A stretch of 64,000 nucleotides of DNA. It comes from Coemansia sp. RSA 487. Its lineage: Eukaryota; Kickxellomycota; Kickxellomycetes; Kickxellales; Kickxellaceae. The notes under the pieces are model-generated. The model was given only the letters and a program-made list of their open reading frames with translations, was not told where the DNA came from and searched no databases. Positions 30,986 through 40,552 of this stretch are shown here, piece after piece. The number at the start of each line of letters is the position of its first letter. Position 1 is the first letter of the stretch. The stretch lies in NCBI GenBank assembly GCA_027577595.1, contig JANBRJ010000002.1:310001-374000 (forward strand), written 5' to 3'. The translations under genes and the position numbers were made by a program.

Positions 30986-32752
30986 ATGGTCCGCAGATCT
31001 ACAACCACTTACTCGCTGGTGGTCTTTGCCATCGCGCAGTCGATGATTATTGGCAGTGCTGAGGCGGCTCCCGTGTGCAATGAGCCAAGACAGAGCGAGC
31101 GCCCGCTGTTCTCTGGACTTGCACTGTTTGAATACAACACCAGCAGCTACGTGCCCGTCCCAACCCACCACTCGAGTGCCTACCATCCTGCTCCTACTCA
31201 GCCGCCCTACAACCCTCCGTATTCTGCTCCGGCTCCGGCTCCTGCTCCTGCCCCTGCTCCTGCTCCGTATGGCGCCAAGCCTGCTTCTGTTCCGTATGCT
31301 GCCAAGCCTGCTCCTGTTCCGTATAGCGCCAAGCCTGCGCCAGCTCCGTACGCTGCTAACCCTGCACCAGCTCCAGCTCCATATGGCGGACATCCAGCAC
31401 CCGCTCCTGAACCCACTCCTGCTCCGTATGCTCCAGCTCCAACTCCTGCTCCATATGCTCCAGCTCCTGCGCCGTACGCTCCTTCGAACAAGCCGCACTA
31501 TACGGCAAAGCCAACATACGTTGCGCTTCCTCCCCCTTCCTACGAGGATGACGGTGATGACGAGTCGGCGTACCCGGCGCCCTACCCAGTGGCATATCCA
31601 GTGGCCTATAAGCCGCATTACCACACCCAGCCTTACTCTTTCCACACGCCGACTATCTACTCGACTCACACGGAGACATACACGCCTCGGCCAGCGACTA
31701 TCATCAGGTCCAGAACCGACACCACATGCATAATCATCCCAACTACGTATATCGAAAACAGACCCACCACTGTTATGCACACGACGCCGCTCTACATGAC
31801 GCAGACACAGTGCTACACAGTTACAGATGTCCAGCCGACGACCATCCACCACTGCATTCCTACGTACCTGACTATCACCGAGCCATGCTACATCACTCGT
31901 GCTGTCCCATGCCCTACAACTGTTGTGCAGCAGATTCCAACCTCGACAACGACAACCGAGATCTACAGGCAAACGTGCACAACCACGACCTCTGCTACAC
32001 TCACAAACACGGCCACGCAGACATATGTGACCACACAGAGGCTGACTGGCACCGTCACCGAGGTCTACCATCATACAGAGACGCAGCATACCACTCTACA
32101 CCACACCGTTGTTGATCAACATACCTCTACCAAGTATCAGACCGACACTGAGACCCAAGTCAGCGTCAAGCACCACACGGCTACGGAGCAGGTAACAGCC
32201 GTGAAGACCGTCTATGACACCTGCTGGGACACTATTGTTGAGTGCTGCCCTATCACAGTATGCCAGCCAGTCCACGAGACCTGCTACGAGACATCCGTCA
32301 AGACGTGCGTGGAGTGCTACCCAGTTACTGTCGAGCGCCCCTGCACCGTGGCTGTTCCTACGCCGGTTTCAGTCACCGAGACCGATGTCCAGACAGTAAC
32401 CATGTGCCAGCCCGTTACTGTTTCTGTCCCAGTCACCGAATATGACACCATTTGCCAGCTTGTTACGGTCGATCGCACTGCCACAATGACCAAGCCAGTC
32501 CTCGTTGTCCAGAATGTCTGCACCGAGACATGTTGCCCTCCACCACCACCCGCTCCTTACTACGGCGGCCAGCAGCCTTACGCCTATGGTATGTATTCCT
32601 CGGGCGAAAGACATGCTGCTGAGTATGACAACGCCGATCCTGAGGAAAACAAGCCCCTGAAGAAGGCCACCCGTGCCAAGACCACTGCAAGTATTAAGAA
32701 AGCCAAGGGTCTCCACAAAGCCATTCACGCCAACAACGTAGCATACGTTTAG
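30986..32752 (+). CDS. Secreted Pro-Ala-Tyr repeat / Thr-Cys-rich matrix-like protein
   Basis: A 588-residue protein with signal peptide residues 1-27 (cut before APVCNE). Residues about 70-170 are degenerate repeats of the type APAPYGAKP and APAPYAP, typical of structural cell-wall proteins. Residues about 235-520 are Thr/Val-rich with many short beta-like units (TVTE, TVT.C.PVT) and regularly placed cysteines, including CCPITVCQPVHETCYE, CVECYPVTV and CTETCCPPPPPAPY. The C-terminus changes to a charged Lys-rich tail. Dense threonine predicts O-glycosylation. No catalytic domain was seen; a wall or spore-coat structural role is inference. No GPI signal at the C-terminus. Intronless. Confidence 0.75.
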   Translation: MVRRSTTTYSLVVFAIAQSMIIGSAEAAPVCNEPRQSERPLFSGLALFEYNTSSYVPVPTHHSSAYHPAPTQPPYNPPYSAPAPAPAPAPAPAPYGAKPASVPYAAKPAPVPYSAKPAPAPYAANPAPAPAPYGGHPAPAPEPTPAPYAPAPTPAPYAPAPAPYAPSNKPHYTAKPTYVALPPPSYEDDGDDESAYPAPYPVAYPVAYKPHYHTQPYSFHTPTIYSTHTETYTPRPATIIRSRTDTTCIIIPTTYIENRPTTVMHTTPLYMTQTQCYTVTDVQPTTIHHCIPTYLTITEPCYITRAVPCPTTVVQQIPTSTTTTEIYRQTCTTTTSATLTNTATQTYVTTQRLTGTVTEVYHHTETQHTTLHHTVVDQHTSTKYQTDTETQVSVKHHTATEQVTAVKTVYDTCWDTIVECCPITVCQPVHETCYETSVKTCVECYPVTVERPCTVAVPTPVSVTETDVQTVTMCQPVTVSVPVTEYDTICQLVTVDRTATMTKPVLVVQNVCTETCCPPPPPAPYYGGQQPYAYGMYSSGERHAAEYDNADPEENKPLKKATRAKTTASIKKAKGLHKAIHANNVAYV

Positions 32753-33147
32753 AACTGCTTAAACTCGCTTATAAGCAAGCATCCCGTTCCAACATGGATG
32801 CAAAAAGGCGAAACCATGCGTTCCTTTTCCTGCCTGTGCATATTTACAACGTCCACCATCTAATAAGCTCCATGAACAATGCTAGTAATAACGCATACCT
32901 AATATCTTGTTACGCTATCTTTTCCTCACTAATAGTTTTATTTTGTCTTCCAGTTTCCTTTTTTCCTTTGTCAATCCCCGTTTTATACACCGTTTTAATA
33001 CAGTCACCCAAATCTTATAGTGGTTACTTCAAGCATTACATGATAAAGCATGTGTATAACATTTGTTGAAACTAAAAACGAAATATGATGGTAGAAAGCT
33101 AAGGCAAATCTTTTTAGAGGACCTTGGTTGAAACTAATATCTTGACT
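32753..33147. other. Convergent intergenic, 395 bp
   Basis: 3' flanks of two secreted-protein genes facing each other. AT-rich; no gene seen. Confidence 0.5.
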
Positions 33148-35721
33148 TTAGTTGCTGTCGCTGCTAGCCAGAACAACCTCGATTGCGGGAGTGACCATTC
33201 TCGTCACCATGACTGTTGATGCTGGAGCGGCGGTGATGCTTGATGTCGCAGGCTGCGCCATCGGCTGTGGAATCCCAATGACCATTAGGCTCGGGTGTGC
33301 GGAAGCAACGCCGTTTGATGGAGTGGCCACGAACGGAAGACTGTCTCTGGGAGGATAGCCCTGGGTTCCATAGCTAAGCGGATCAAGCTCATTGACGGCA
33401 TGCGGCATGCTGTCAGCCGAAGATGCGCTAATACCAGCGGCATCGCGGGAAAGTGCGGCATCGGCACGCATGTTGACAAAGTTGAACGGCTTGCTCTGCG
33501 AATCATAGTCGTGGACCGTTTCGCTTTGGCTGTCCGAGTACGGTGTGTAGTAGTTGTCCGAGTACGTGCGAGTCTCGGCTTCCAACACAGTGAAGCTGGA
33601 GCTGGAGTCGTCGGATGCCGAGTAGACCGTCGGGTGGGGTCCATTGTAGCGCACTTTCCAATCGCCATTCTCGGTGCTGTCCTTGCTTGCCTCATCGTAT
33701 GAAGCGCTATTGTGCGCGTACTTGTCGTAGTCATCGTAAGAATGCTCATACGGGTGGTACGACGTTGTCTGCGAGTCGTCATCATACCCTGTTGAGTGAG
33801 CACTTGCCCAGGACACGGCGTGATGCACATCCCAGGTACTGGTGTCCTCCTTCTCGTCAGAGGCATACCGTCCAACTCCGCCGCCAGAATATGTATCTGG
33901 GTAATCCGTCTCCTTGGCATTGTTGGCTCTCTGCAGCCTCTCGCGGGTGTGGTAGTCCTGTGGTGAGTCGTAAACAGGGCTGGTGCGCTCAGAGCTGGCC
34001 TCTTCGTCGCGCACAATGGTATTTACGCCGATATTAAGCTCAGACGACGCTTGCAGTGCTGCTTCGGCCGATGCTTCGGCACGAACTTCGGAAAGAACAG
34101 CCTCCCTTGCCTCGGCGGACGCCTCGGACTTTATGCGCAGAGCTTCCGCGCGCAATCCGCCGGTCGCATACCTGGTTCGCGACGCGTGAGCGCGATTGTA
34201 GGCAGGGGCTTCGCTATACTCAGAAACACTGGCATCGTCAGCTGTATCGTCGGCATTGGGTGAGGAAGTGGCCTTGAAGTTTGCAACAGATGCCAATCTT
34301 TGGTTTTCCGGAGCCGAATCTCTGTTTGCGCTCTTTCTCCTTGGCTCAGAGGTAGCATATCTTCCAGTAGTTGCCTTGCTCTTGCGTCCGGTATTTGAAA
34401 CTCCCACAGGATCGCTATCGGCCTGATCGTCCTGGACAGGGTTGGGAGCGTCGTAGTTGGGAGCCTCTGCATCATCGGCGTAAGTATCGTCTGCAGCCGC
34501 CTTGTTCTGGCGATATTTGGCACGAGACGTTGCAACTCTGCCAACCGCTCTGCTGCTACGACGAGGATTGGCAGGCACGCTATTGTCGTCCTCGGGAGCC
34601 GCGGTTGCCGAGGCGCCGTCATCCTCGTCGTTGTCGGCCACAGAGTCAAGGGTAGCAGAAGACGTCGAGTGCAAAGCCTTGGAAGACAAGGAAGCAGATG
34701 CTGGCGCTGCGGACTGCGTTAGAAGCTCAGCAAGCGACTGGTCCAATGGGATGACTGCCTGTGGAAGTGCCTGGTTGCCATTCAGGATTATCGCTGGCTG
34801 GAGCGAATTTCCAAATGCTGCTGCTGGCTGCTGGTATATCGGCTGGACAGCACCAGCAGCAATTGGGTAGAACTGTTGCTGAGCATACACGGCCGCGCCA
34901 GCAGGTTCGGCTACACCTGCACCTGTTGCGGCAATGGGCTGGGTGACCACGCCTTCGGACAAATTGGCAGCTGGTGCTTGGACAGTTCCTGGAGCTGCTG
35001 CCTGTACGGCAAGCTGTGCCGGCGCGGCAGCGAGTGCGGCGGCGGCGGCGGCAGGGACTGGGACAGCAGCCTGAGCGACAGGGGCAGTGGCAGCCTGGGC
35101 CATTGCTGGTGTTATGGCTGGAGCAGTTGCAGGAGCAACGGCCGGCGTAACGGCCGGTGCTGGTGCCTGTGCCTGCGCCACTGGTGCAGCTCCAGTGACT
35201 ACACCCGCGGCTGCTTGGTTAGTAGCAACAGGAAGTGCGGCGGGTAGCTGAACGACAGTCGTTGGGACTGCATTTGCGGTTACAGTCTGAACAACGGTGA
35301 CCGGTGCGGCCGATGAAGCGGCTGGTGCTTGGATGACGATCTGCGTCGTATCCGCGAGGCGCTGATTCGACACTGCTCCCTGTGCCTGTATCTGTGGAGA
35401 GAGCATTACTTGCGACAGTGATTGTCCGGGCTGCAAAACATTCAAAGGAAGCGCATGGGCATTGGAGAGCGAGCCATCAACTATCACCGTTGCTGGTTGA
35501 GCTACCTGGTAAGCAGAAACAGCAGGCACGTATTCTTCGACGGCAGCAGCGGCTGAATCCACGGTATGTGCCGCGGTTGCATCCGCAGAGACTGTCAAGC
35601 TCTGTTCGCCAATAGTAATTTCGCGCTTGTACACACCGCCCCTATGTCTCTTGGCGATTGCGGGCTGTGCGGTGGTCGCAAGCGCCACGATCAAGACAGA
35701 GATCCCGAGTTTAAACTTCAT
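33148..35721 (-). CDS. Secreted Ala/Val/Pro-rich protein with dibasic processing sites
   Basis: An 857-residue protein. Signal peptide residues 1-23 (MKFKLGISVLIVALATTAQ core) is followed at once by two dibasic sites, IAKRHRGG and VYKREITIG, as expected for Kex2-type maturation of a propeptide. Residues about 130-330 are very rich in Ala, Val, Pro and Gln (AQAPAPAVTPAVAPATAPAI). The C-terminal half is Ser/Asp/Tyr-rich with Arg-Tyr motifs spaced irregularly (GRVATSRAKYR, GRYATSEPRRK, SRTRYATGG, GRYASDEKE) and an Ala/Glu helix (EASAEAREAVLSEVRAEASAEAA). There are no cysteines in the mature region. It is probably an extracellular structural protein; no known domain. Intronless, ATG clear. Confidence 0.75.
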   Translation of the reverse strand: MKFKLGISVLIVALATTAQPAIAKRHRGGVYKREITIGEQSLTVSADATAAHTVDSAAAAVEEYVPAVSAYQVAQPATVIVDGSLSNAHALPLNVLQPGQSLSQVMLSPQIQAQGAVSNQRLADTTQIVIQAPAASSAAPVTVVQTVTANAVPTTVVQLPAALPVATNQAAAGVVTGAAPVAQAQAPAPAVTPAVAPATAPAITPAMAQAATAPVAQAAVPVPAAAAAALAAAPAQLAVQAAAPGTVQAPAANLSEGVVTQPIAATGAGVAEPAGAAVYAQQQFYPIAAGAVQPIYQQPAAAFGNSLQPAIILNGNQALPQAVIPLDQSLAELLTQSAAPASASLSSKALHSTSSATLDSVADNDEDDGASATAAPEDDNSVPANPRRSSRAVGRVATSRAKYRQNKAAADDTYADDAEAPNYDAPNPVQDDQADSDPVGVSNTGRKSKATTGRYATSEPRRKSANRDSAPENQRLASVANFKATSSPNADDTADDASVSEYSEAPAYNRAHASRTRYATGGLRAEALRIKSEASAEAREAVLSEVRAEASAEAALQASSELNIGVNTIVRDEEASSERTSPVYDSPQDYHTRERLQRANNAKETDYPDTYSGGGVGRYASDEKEDTSTWDVHHAVSWASAHSTGYDDDSQTTSYHPYEHSYDDYDKYAHNSASYDEASKDSTENGDWKVRYNGPHPTVYSASDDSSSSFTVLEAETRTYSDNYYTPYSDSQSETVHDYDSQSKPFNFVNMRADAALSRDAAGISASSADSMPHAVNELDPLSYGTQGYPPRDSLPFVATPSNGVASAHPSLMVIGIPQPMAQPATSSITAAPASTVMVTRMVTPAIEVVLASSDSN

Positions 35722-36739
35722 GTCTTAATTGGCTTGCAAGGGTATATTATTTCTAGTGCAAATATGTGGCAAATTAAGATGTGAGCGTGCTTCTGCTAGC
35801 TTTAGAGCAATGAGGAAACTGCTGGTTGTTCGTGTCTTTGGTAATACAACAATGCTCTGCAATAACTGGGCACAATATTGGGAATCACAACGACATAAAT
35901 GGCAAACGTAATAAACTGAGTAAATAAAATAATTACCAATAAATTTTAAAAAGGTTTAAACAGAATATTTCCATAAGAAAAGGAAAGGGATCGGACCGCG
36001 AGTAACTGGTAATATGGAAAGGCGCTATTTACCAGAAATAATATTTCTACAAGCAATGTTTCCATTATTCGAACTTTGGCAGAGTTCCAGAGTTTGTACA
36101 GCCCCAGGTATAATACATGTGTTTCAGAGCTATTTAGAAGACATTTGACTTTCCTTACACCAACACATACTTCGCTTATTAATGTACTTTGTGGTTTCAA
36201 ACCACAGTATATATGCGTTGTTTTTAGCTCTTTATTTGGAACCTAAAGCTACGATCAACAATATGCTACTACATTCCGTTTCAGCAAAGCAACTATGGCA
36301 GTAATTGACAGTTTCTCCACAAATGGGAGGGGAGGTTGCCTATTTTTATAGCAGTTTACCACTTTTGTGGCTAAGTTTTTGTGGAGTTTAGAATAAACCC
36401 CTGAGAAGGGTTCAAATGTTAGTGCCATGCCTTTCTCATTAAGCGTGTTTGGAAAAAGGAGTGTGCGAGAATACTAGCCATTTATATAGAGCGCATTTAT
36501 ATCTCAAGCCTTGTTTAATAATCCACAGGAAACACACCATTAGTATCAGTACTTAATTCCAGCAAAAATATAGATGCCGATTTCCGCCGTCAAAGGCGAT
36601 GCTTGGGAAATAGAATATTTAGCTAAATGGTATGAGAAAACGCATTCAAGCAAAAAGGAAGTGATTGAGAAAAATAAAATGTTTAAAAATAAATTACGAA
36701 GAACTATAGTATTAGTATGTTTGTTCCCGAAGCTTGTGC
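35722..36739. other. Intergenic, about 1 kb, AT-rich
   Basis: Promoter of the Ala-rich secreted gene and 3' flank of the next minus-strand gene. Only short chance frames. GGGTTCAAATG at 36408-36418 resembles a pol III B box, but no tRNA can be folded around it. Confidence 0.45.
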
Positions 36740-39040
36740 TTATGTTGACAAAAGCCTAGCAAGTCTAAGTAGACTGCTTACGGACTCTGCGTTTTCTGTT
36801 GTCGTTGAAGACGACGATGGGCTTGGCGATATGGAAGACGCTATTGATGACGATGAGCTTGATGGCGATGCGGCTGGAGAAGTCGTGGTGTGTGTTTCAG
36901 ATGGTACTGTAGAGGAGGATGATGTTGCCGAAGGCGATGACAAGGTCAGAATACTGCTGGAACTGCTTGTCGTGCTTTCTGTTGACGACAGTGTAGTGGA
37001 TTCGACATTAGCAGATGTGCTAGATGTTAAAGAGCTTACCGATGAAGAAGATGTACTGCTTGACAGGCTTGGGTCATCGGTCGCATCATTGCTGTCGCTG
37101 TCATCGTCACTGTCGCTTGCACTGCCTTCGTCGTCGCTATCATCGTCATCGTCACTGCTTTCGCCGCTTGCATCGTTAGAATGCGTGCTGCTGTTCACAT
37201 CGAAATCAATGGTCTTTGAGCCGATTCTTCGATGGTTCCGTGCTCTATCAACGTCAAGCATGTGCGTGGTCGTTGATTCGTTGTCTGAGTCCGCATCCAG
37301 GTCATCATCGTTATCATCATCACCACCATTAACCCCAAGGCCTCCAACGCCCTTGCCTCCGACAATAACGATATTCCCTTGGCCCTTGTTCCCCACAGAA
37401 ATGTTGCTATTTTCCGATATCGGTTTCCCGTTGATTGTGATTGCATTTGCTGGGATATGGAGCACGTTTTCCAGAATGCTAGCCAGTCCGCTCGCGTTGA
37501 TATCGCCCTTGACTTCTTGCGTCTTAGTTTCTTGCGGGGTAGGCACCGGTAGCCTTGACCCGTTAGAGATGAAGGGAATTATTGGCGTGTTCTGCTGTGA
37601 GGTGCTGTCAACAAGCATAGCAGGAGAGTTGGCAAGAAGTGGGGGAGGCGGGGTGACGGTAGTTTCGGACGGAGGGGGCATAAGCACAACATGCTCTGCT
37701 GATGAAGAAGCCTGTGGCTCTAATGCTGGCGCCGCCACGTGTGTTGGGTGCAGCAAGACAGTTATCACTGGCGGTTGCGAATATTGCAGGACGATGGATG
37801 ATACCTCTTGTTGTGGAGAGTGCGATGGCATATAATAAGACCTAGCCGGAGGCGATGACGCTGGTAAAGGCAGCGATTGCGACTGTGGCAGTTGTAGCAG
37901 AGAGGAAGATGGAACCGAGGGCACATACACCTTTTGAGTTGCAACTGCTCGCGAGCTTGATACAGGAACGGCCTCTCCAGCAAAAGAGTCGGCTGTTTCA
38001 TCTACAACCCCAGGAACAACAGGATCCGGAGGCAAGCCAGTGAATGCGCTTCTGTGTGGTTTACCCGATGACAAGGACATAGGGCGTAGACCACCTTTTG
38101 ACCTATGGCGGGAAGTTGGCCGCGAGCGCGATGGCTCAACAGTAGATGTTGCTGGCTGTGGTAGCGGCAGATTCGGGTAGAGAGAAGGCACACTGAAAAC
38201 TGGAGCGCTGCTTATTTCCTGTGCCACAGAAGGTGTTTGCATTGGCAGTCCGTAAAATCCAGCTGAAGGAGCGGTCTTTACAACCATAGGTGCTACGCTC
38301 TGCATGTGCAAAATGCTAAGCAGCTCCATCTCGTCCAGTGTTATTTCGTGGCGTTGCACTGCAGCGACGGAGGGATTTCGATCCGGAAAATAAAGCGGGG
38401 TTGCAGGCTCTGCTGTGAACCTGGCGACAGGATCAAAAATCCTTTGGCTTTCTGGTGTCGCTTCTGCAGCATCAAAAATTGGGATTATTCGTGTGGACTC
38501 TTCCGAACTGTTGATGAATGAGGCGATTGTTATAACAGTGTCTACGTTGGGTGCGCCTGGATCTTCGGTAATCCTAATTGCAAATGTCGGCATAACAACA
38601 TTGACCGATAGCACTTGCGGCGCAGAAGACGTGGGTGTTCCAGACTGCTGTTCGTCTGAAATGATGGAAGAAGTGGAGTCGATATCGATGCTCTCAGATG
38701 GAATGATTGGAGAGTCTGTTAGATGAAGATTGACGTTTTTAAATTTGAAAATATCCTGCTCCATCTTTTTTCTGATACGCTCGTTTACCAGGTTGAGAGG
38801 TAGAGGTAGCTCCTGTGCGTGGTCGCCATCTATTTGGTCGCTCGGGGCTGCTGAACCAGAACTATCATTGTTTGGAGCCAGCTGTGTTGGAGATTCAGGC
38901 ATCGTAAGCGTCGTAAAGGCCACGATTGGCATGTCAGGTGCTTGGTCAGGCAAAGTGTTGGTTGACTGGATGTCCAGCGAATATGCCTGAGACCTCGGTG
39001 CAAGAAGCACGAGCGCAAATGCACCTAGCAGTGCTCTCAT
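36740..39040 (-). CDS. Secreted Ser/Thr/Pro-rich acidic protein
   Basis: A 766-residue protein. The ATG at 39040 is chosen because MRALLGAFALVLLAPRSQA makes a clean signal peptide; a non-ATG extension of 21 codons upstream is not needed. The mature protein is Ser/Thr/Pro-rich throughout. A small Gly/Val/Asn segment at about residues 535-605 (NVLHIPANAITINGKPISE...GGKGVGGLGVNG) could be a folded beta unit. It is followed by a long Asp/Ser run (DDDNDDDLDADSDNES, SDDDDDSDDEGSASDSDDDS) and a Ser-rich tail. This resembles O-glycosylated wall proteins. The C-terminus is not a clear GPI signal, though its last 25 residues are moderately hydrophobic (SVSSLLRLARLLST). Family unknown. Confidence 0.72.
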   Translation of the reverse strand: MRALLGAFALVLLAPRSQAYSLDIQSTNTLPDQAPDMPIVAFTTLTMPESPTQLAPNNDSSGSAAPSDQIDGDHAQELPLPLNLVNERIRKKMEQDIFKFKNVNLHLTDSPIIPSESIDIDSTSSIISDEQQSGTPTSSAPQVLSVNVVMPTFAIRITEDPGAPNVDTVITIASFINSSEESTRIIPIFDAAEATPESQRIFDPVARFTAEPATPLYFPDRNPSVAAVQRHEITLDEMELLSILHMQSVAPMVVKTAPSAGFYGLPMQTPSVAQEISSAPVFSVPSLYPNLPLPQPATSTVEPSRSRPTSRHRSKGGLRPMSLSSGKPHRSAFTGLPPDPVVPGVVDETADSFAGEAVPVSSSRAVATQKVYVPSVPSSSLLQLPQSQSLPLPASSPPARSYYMPSHSPQQEVSSIVLQYSQPPVITVLLHPTHVAAPALEPQASSSAEHVVLMPPPSETTVTPPPPLLANSPAMLVDSTSQQNTPIIPFISNGSRLPVPTPQETKTQEVKGDINASGLASILENVLHIPANAITINGKPISENSNISVGNKGQGNIVIVGGKGVGGLGVNGGDDDNDDDLDADSDNESTTTHMLDVDRARNHRRIGSKTIDFDVNSSTHSNDASGESSDDDDDSDDEGSASDSDDDSDSNDATDDPSLSSSTSSSSVSSLTSSTSANVESTTLSSTESTTSSSSSILTLSSPSATSSSSTVPSETHTTTSPAASPSSSSSSIASSISPSPSSSSTTTENAESVSSLLRLARLLST

Positions 39041-39678
39041 GTCGGATGATGCTATGCTTGATTTGAGCTTGATTATAACAACGATGCAAGCACTAAACAA
39101 CAAAATAAAATATATTGCAAAGTATGTCTAAAATAGTTTTACCGGAAATAAAAAAGGAAATGTTTTTGATGAAATCTTCAGAAATTGAGTGACAGAAGAC
39201 AAGAACACTTGTTGGAATGCAAATGGGTGAGTACTGTTAGCACTATATTTCCAACAATATACTAAAGCTATTATCGAATGATCGGAAAATATGTCATTAA
39301 ATCCCAGAGATACTTTGCAGTATACATGCGGCGTTTTTGATAGACGATCTATATTTCAAAACGCATTTCGTCGCTTGTCCTTTTTAATAACTACATTTAG
39401 TTAAGAGTGCTCTTACTACCATCCTATTATACAAACACCTTTTTCCCCAGATTCACAACAAAAATAATAACATGATAGGGCGAAAGGGGGTGTGGTTGCT
39501 AATTATGTATCTTAGCAGTAGACAAAGCCTTGGCTGCACTTGGGTACGCTTGCCTCCACACCAATTGCCAGACAATAGACAAGAAGTAGTCCATTTTTAG
39601 CCAACTTCAAACGTATAACAAGGTGAACCAGATACACCAGCTAATTCCTCCACCGACAGCCCGACGCTTTCTCTGTTG
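39041..39678. other. Intergenic, 638 bp
   Basis: Promoter of the Ser/Thr-rich secreted gene plus the 3' flank of the small membrane protein, both minus. Nothing recognisable. Confidence 0.45.
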
Positions 39679-39999
39679 CTATTCGTCTAGGTTGCTCTTA
39701 TCGGACGATTTCCTCGGAAGCTTGGGTAAACCCGCAAGGTTGTCCACCAGGTACGCACCATCAATGCCACCCTCTCTAAATGTCTTCCTTCTTTCTTCAT
39801 CGAGAACAAGCCGTCTGTAAACAATTCTGGAGAATACAGCTACCAAAGGAACTGTAACGATGATTACGGTCCAACATAACCGGCGCTTAGACATGCCAAA
39901 AAAGTTGTCTCTGGGAAGCTTGTCCAAATGCGGAAGGGTCTTATCGCCAAACTTGAAGCGCTTGTTGCGTGCGGCAAAAAGAGGCCTTGTGAATATCAT
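39679..39999 (-). CDS. Small single-pass membrane protein, possibly mitochondrial
   Basis: A 106-residue frame. Residues 1-40 are basic without clustered acid residues (MIFTRPLFAARNKRFKFG), as in mitochondrial proteins. Residues about 41-61 form a hydrophobic segment (LCWTVIIVTVPLVAVFSRIVY), followed by an Arg/Glu helix (YRRLVLDEERRKTFREGG) and a short GAYLVDNLAGLPKLP end. This plan is common among small inner-membrane assembly factors and complex subunits, but I cannot name a family. The start ATG agrees with the basic N-terminus. It overlaps no better frame on the other strand. Confidence 0.6.
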   Translation of the reverse strand: MIFTRPLFAARNKRFKFGDKTLPHLDKLPRDNFFGMSKRRLCWTVIIVTVPLVAVFSRIVYRRLVLDEERRKTFREGGIDGAYLVDNLAGLPKLPRKSSDKSNLDE

Positions 40000-40552
40000 C
40001 GCTATTATTTATATGACACTGAGATAGACCTATGCTTTGTATTCGAGCAAAGCAGAATTGAATGAGGGGAAAAAAGAGTAATTTAAAATGAAGGAAATCC
40101 GTTTTTTCTAGAGATAAAACAACTTTGATTTTGTTTTTCACTTTGAAAAGTTGGACCTGAACTTTTCTAAAATACTGATTTGATTTGATTGGTTCGCTGA
40201 ATCAGAATATGCTTGACAAAAAATGGATCAAGATAAAGATCTACATGCCAAAATGTCATATTTCTGCTAAATATATATGTATCTGAAGGCTGACATTTAT
40301 TATTACTATCAGTAGGATAGCAGAGACAACTAATAAAACAATAAAGGACAAGTAAAGACTATGAGTTAACTAAAAAGAGAAAAAGCAAATAGTTTGGGGG
40401 GATTAGAAGCTTTGTAAGATATATGGTCTATGGTTTTGGACGGGTCGGTATAATAAGAAAGGAAATGAGGTTTTTATCAATGGACCATGAGATAGAATCT
40501 CAAAGATAATTTGGATAATTTGGATTTCAACGATATTTGCACGACCTATGTT
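40000..40552. other. Intergenic, 553 bp
   Basis: AT-rich flank between two minus-strand genes, with a short duplicated AATTTGGATAATTTGGAT near 40508-40526. No gene seen. Confidence 0.45.

Noticed and set aside
30968-32089. 373-codon minus-strand frame opposite the Pro/Thr-rich secreted gene
   Set aside because: Arg/Trp/Ser repeats are the reverse of the Ala-Pro repeats; the plus-strand frame has a signal peptide and an ATG.
36408-36418. Pol III B-box-like GGGTTCAAATG
   Set aside because: No A box or cloverleaf fits around it, so it is not a tRNA.
36717-37835. 372-codon plus-strand frame opposite the Ser/Thr/Asp-rich secreted gene
   Set aside because: Its composition mirrors low-complexity Ser/Asp codons of the other strand, and only the minus strand gives a signal peptide.
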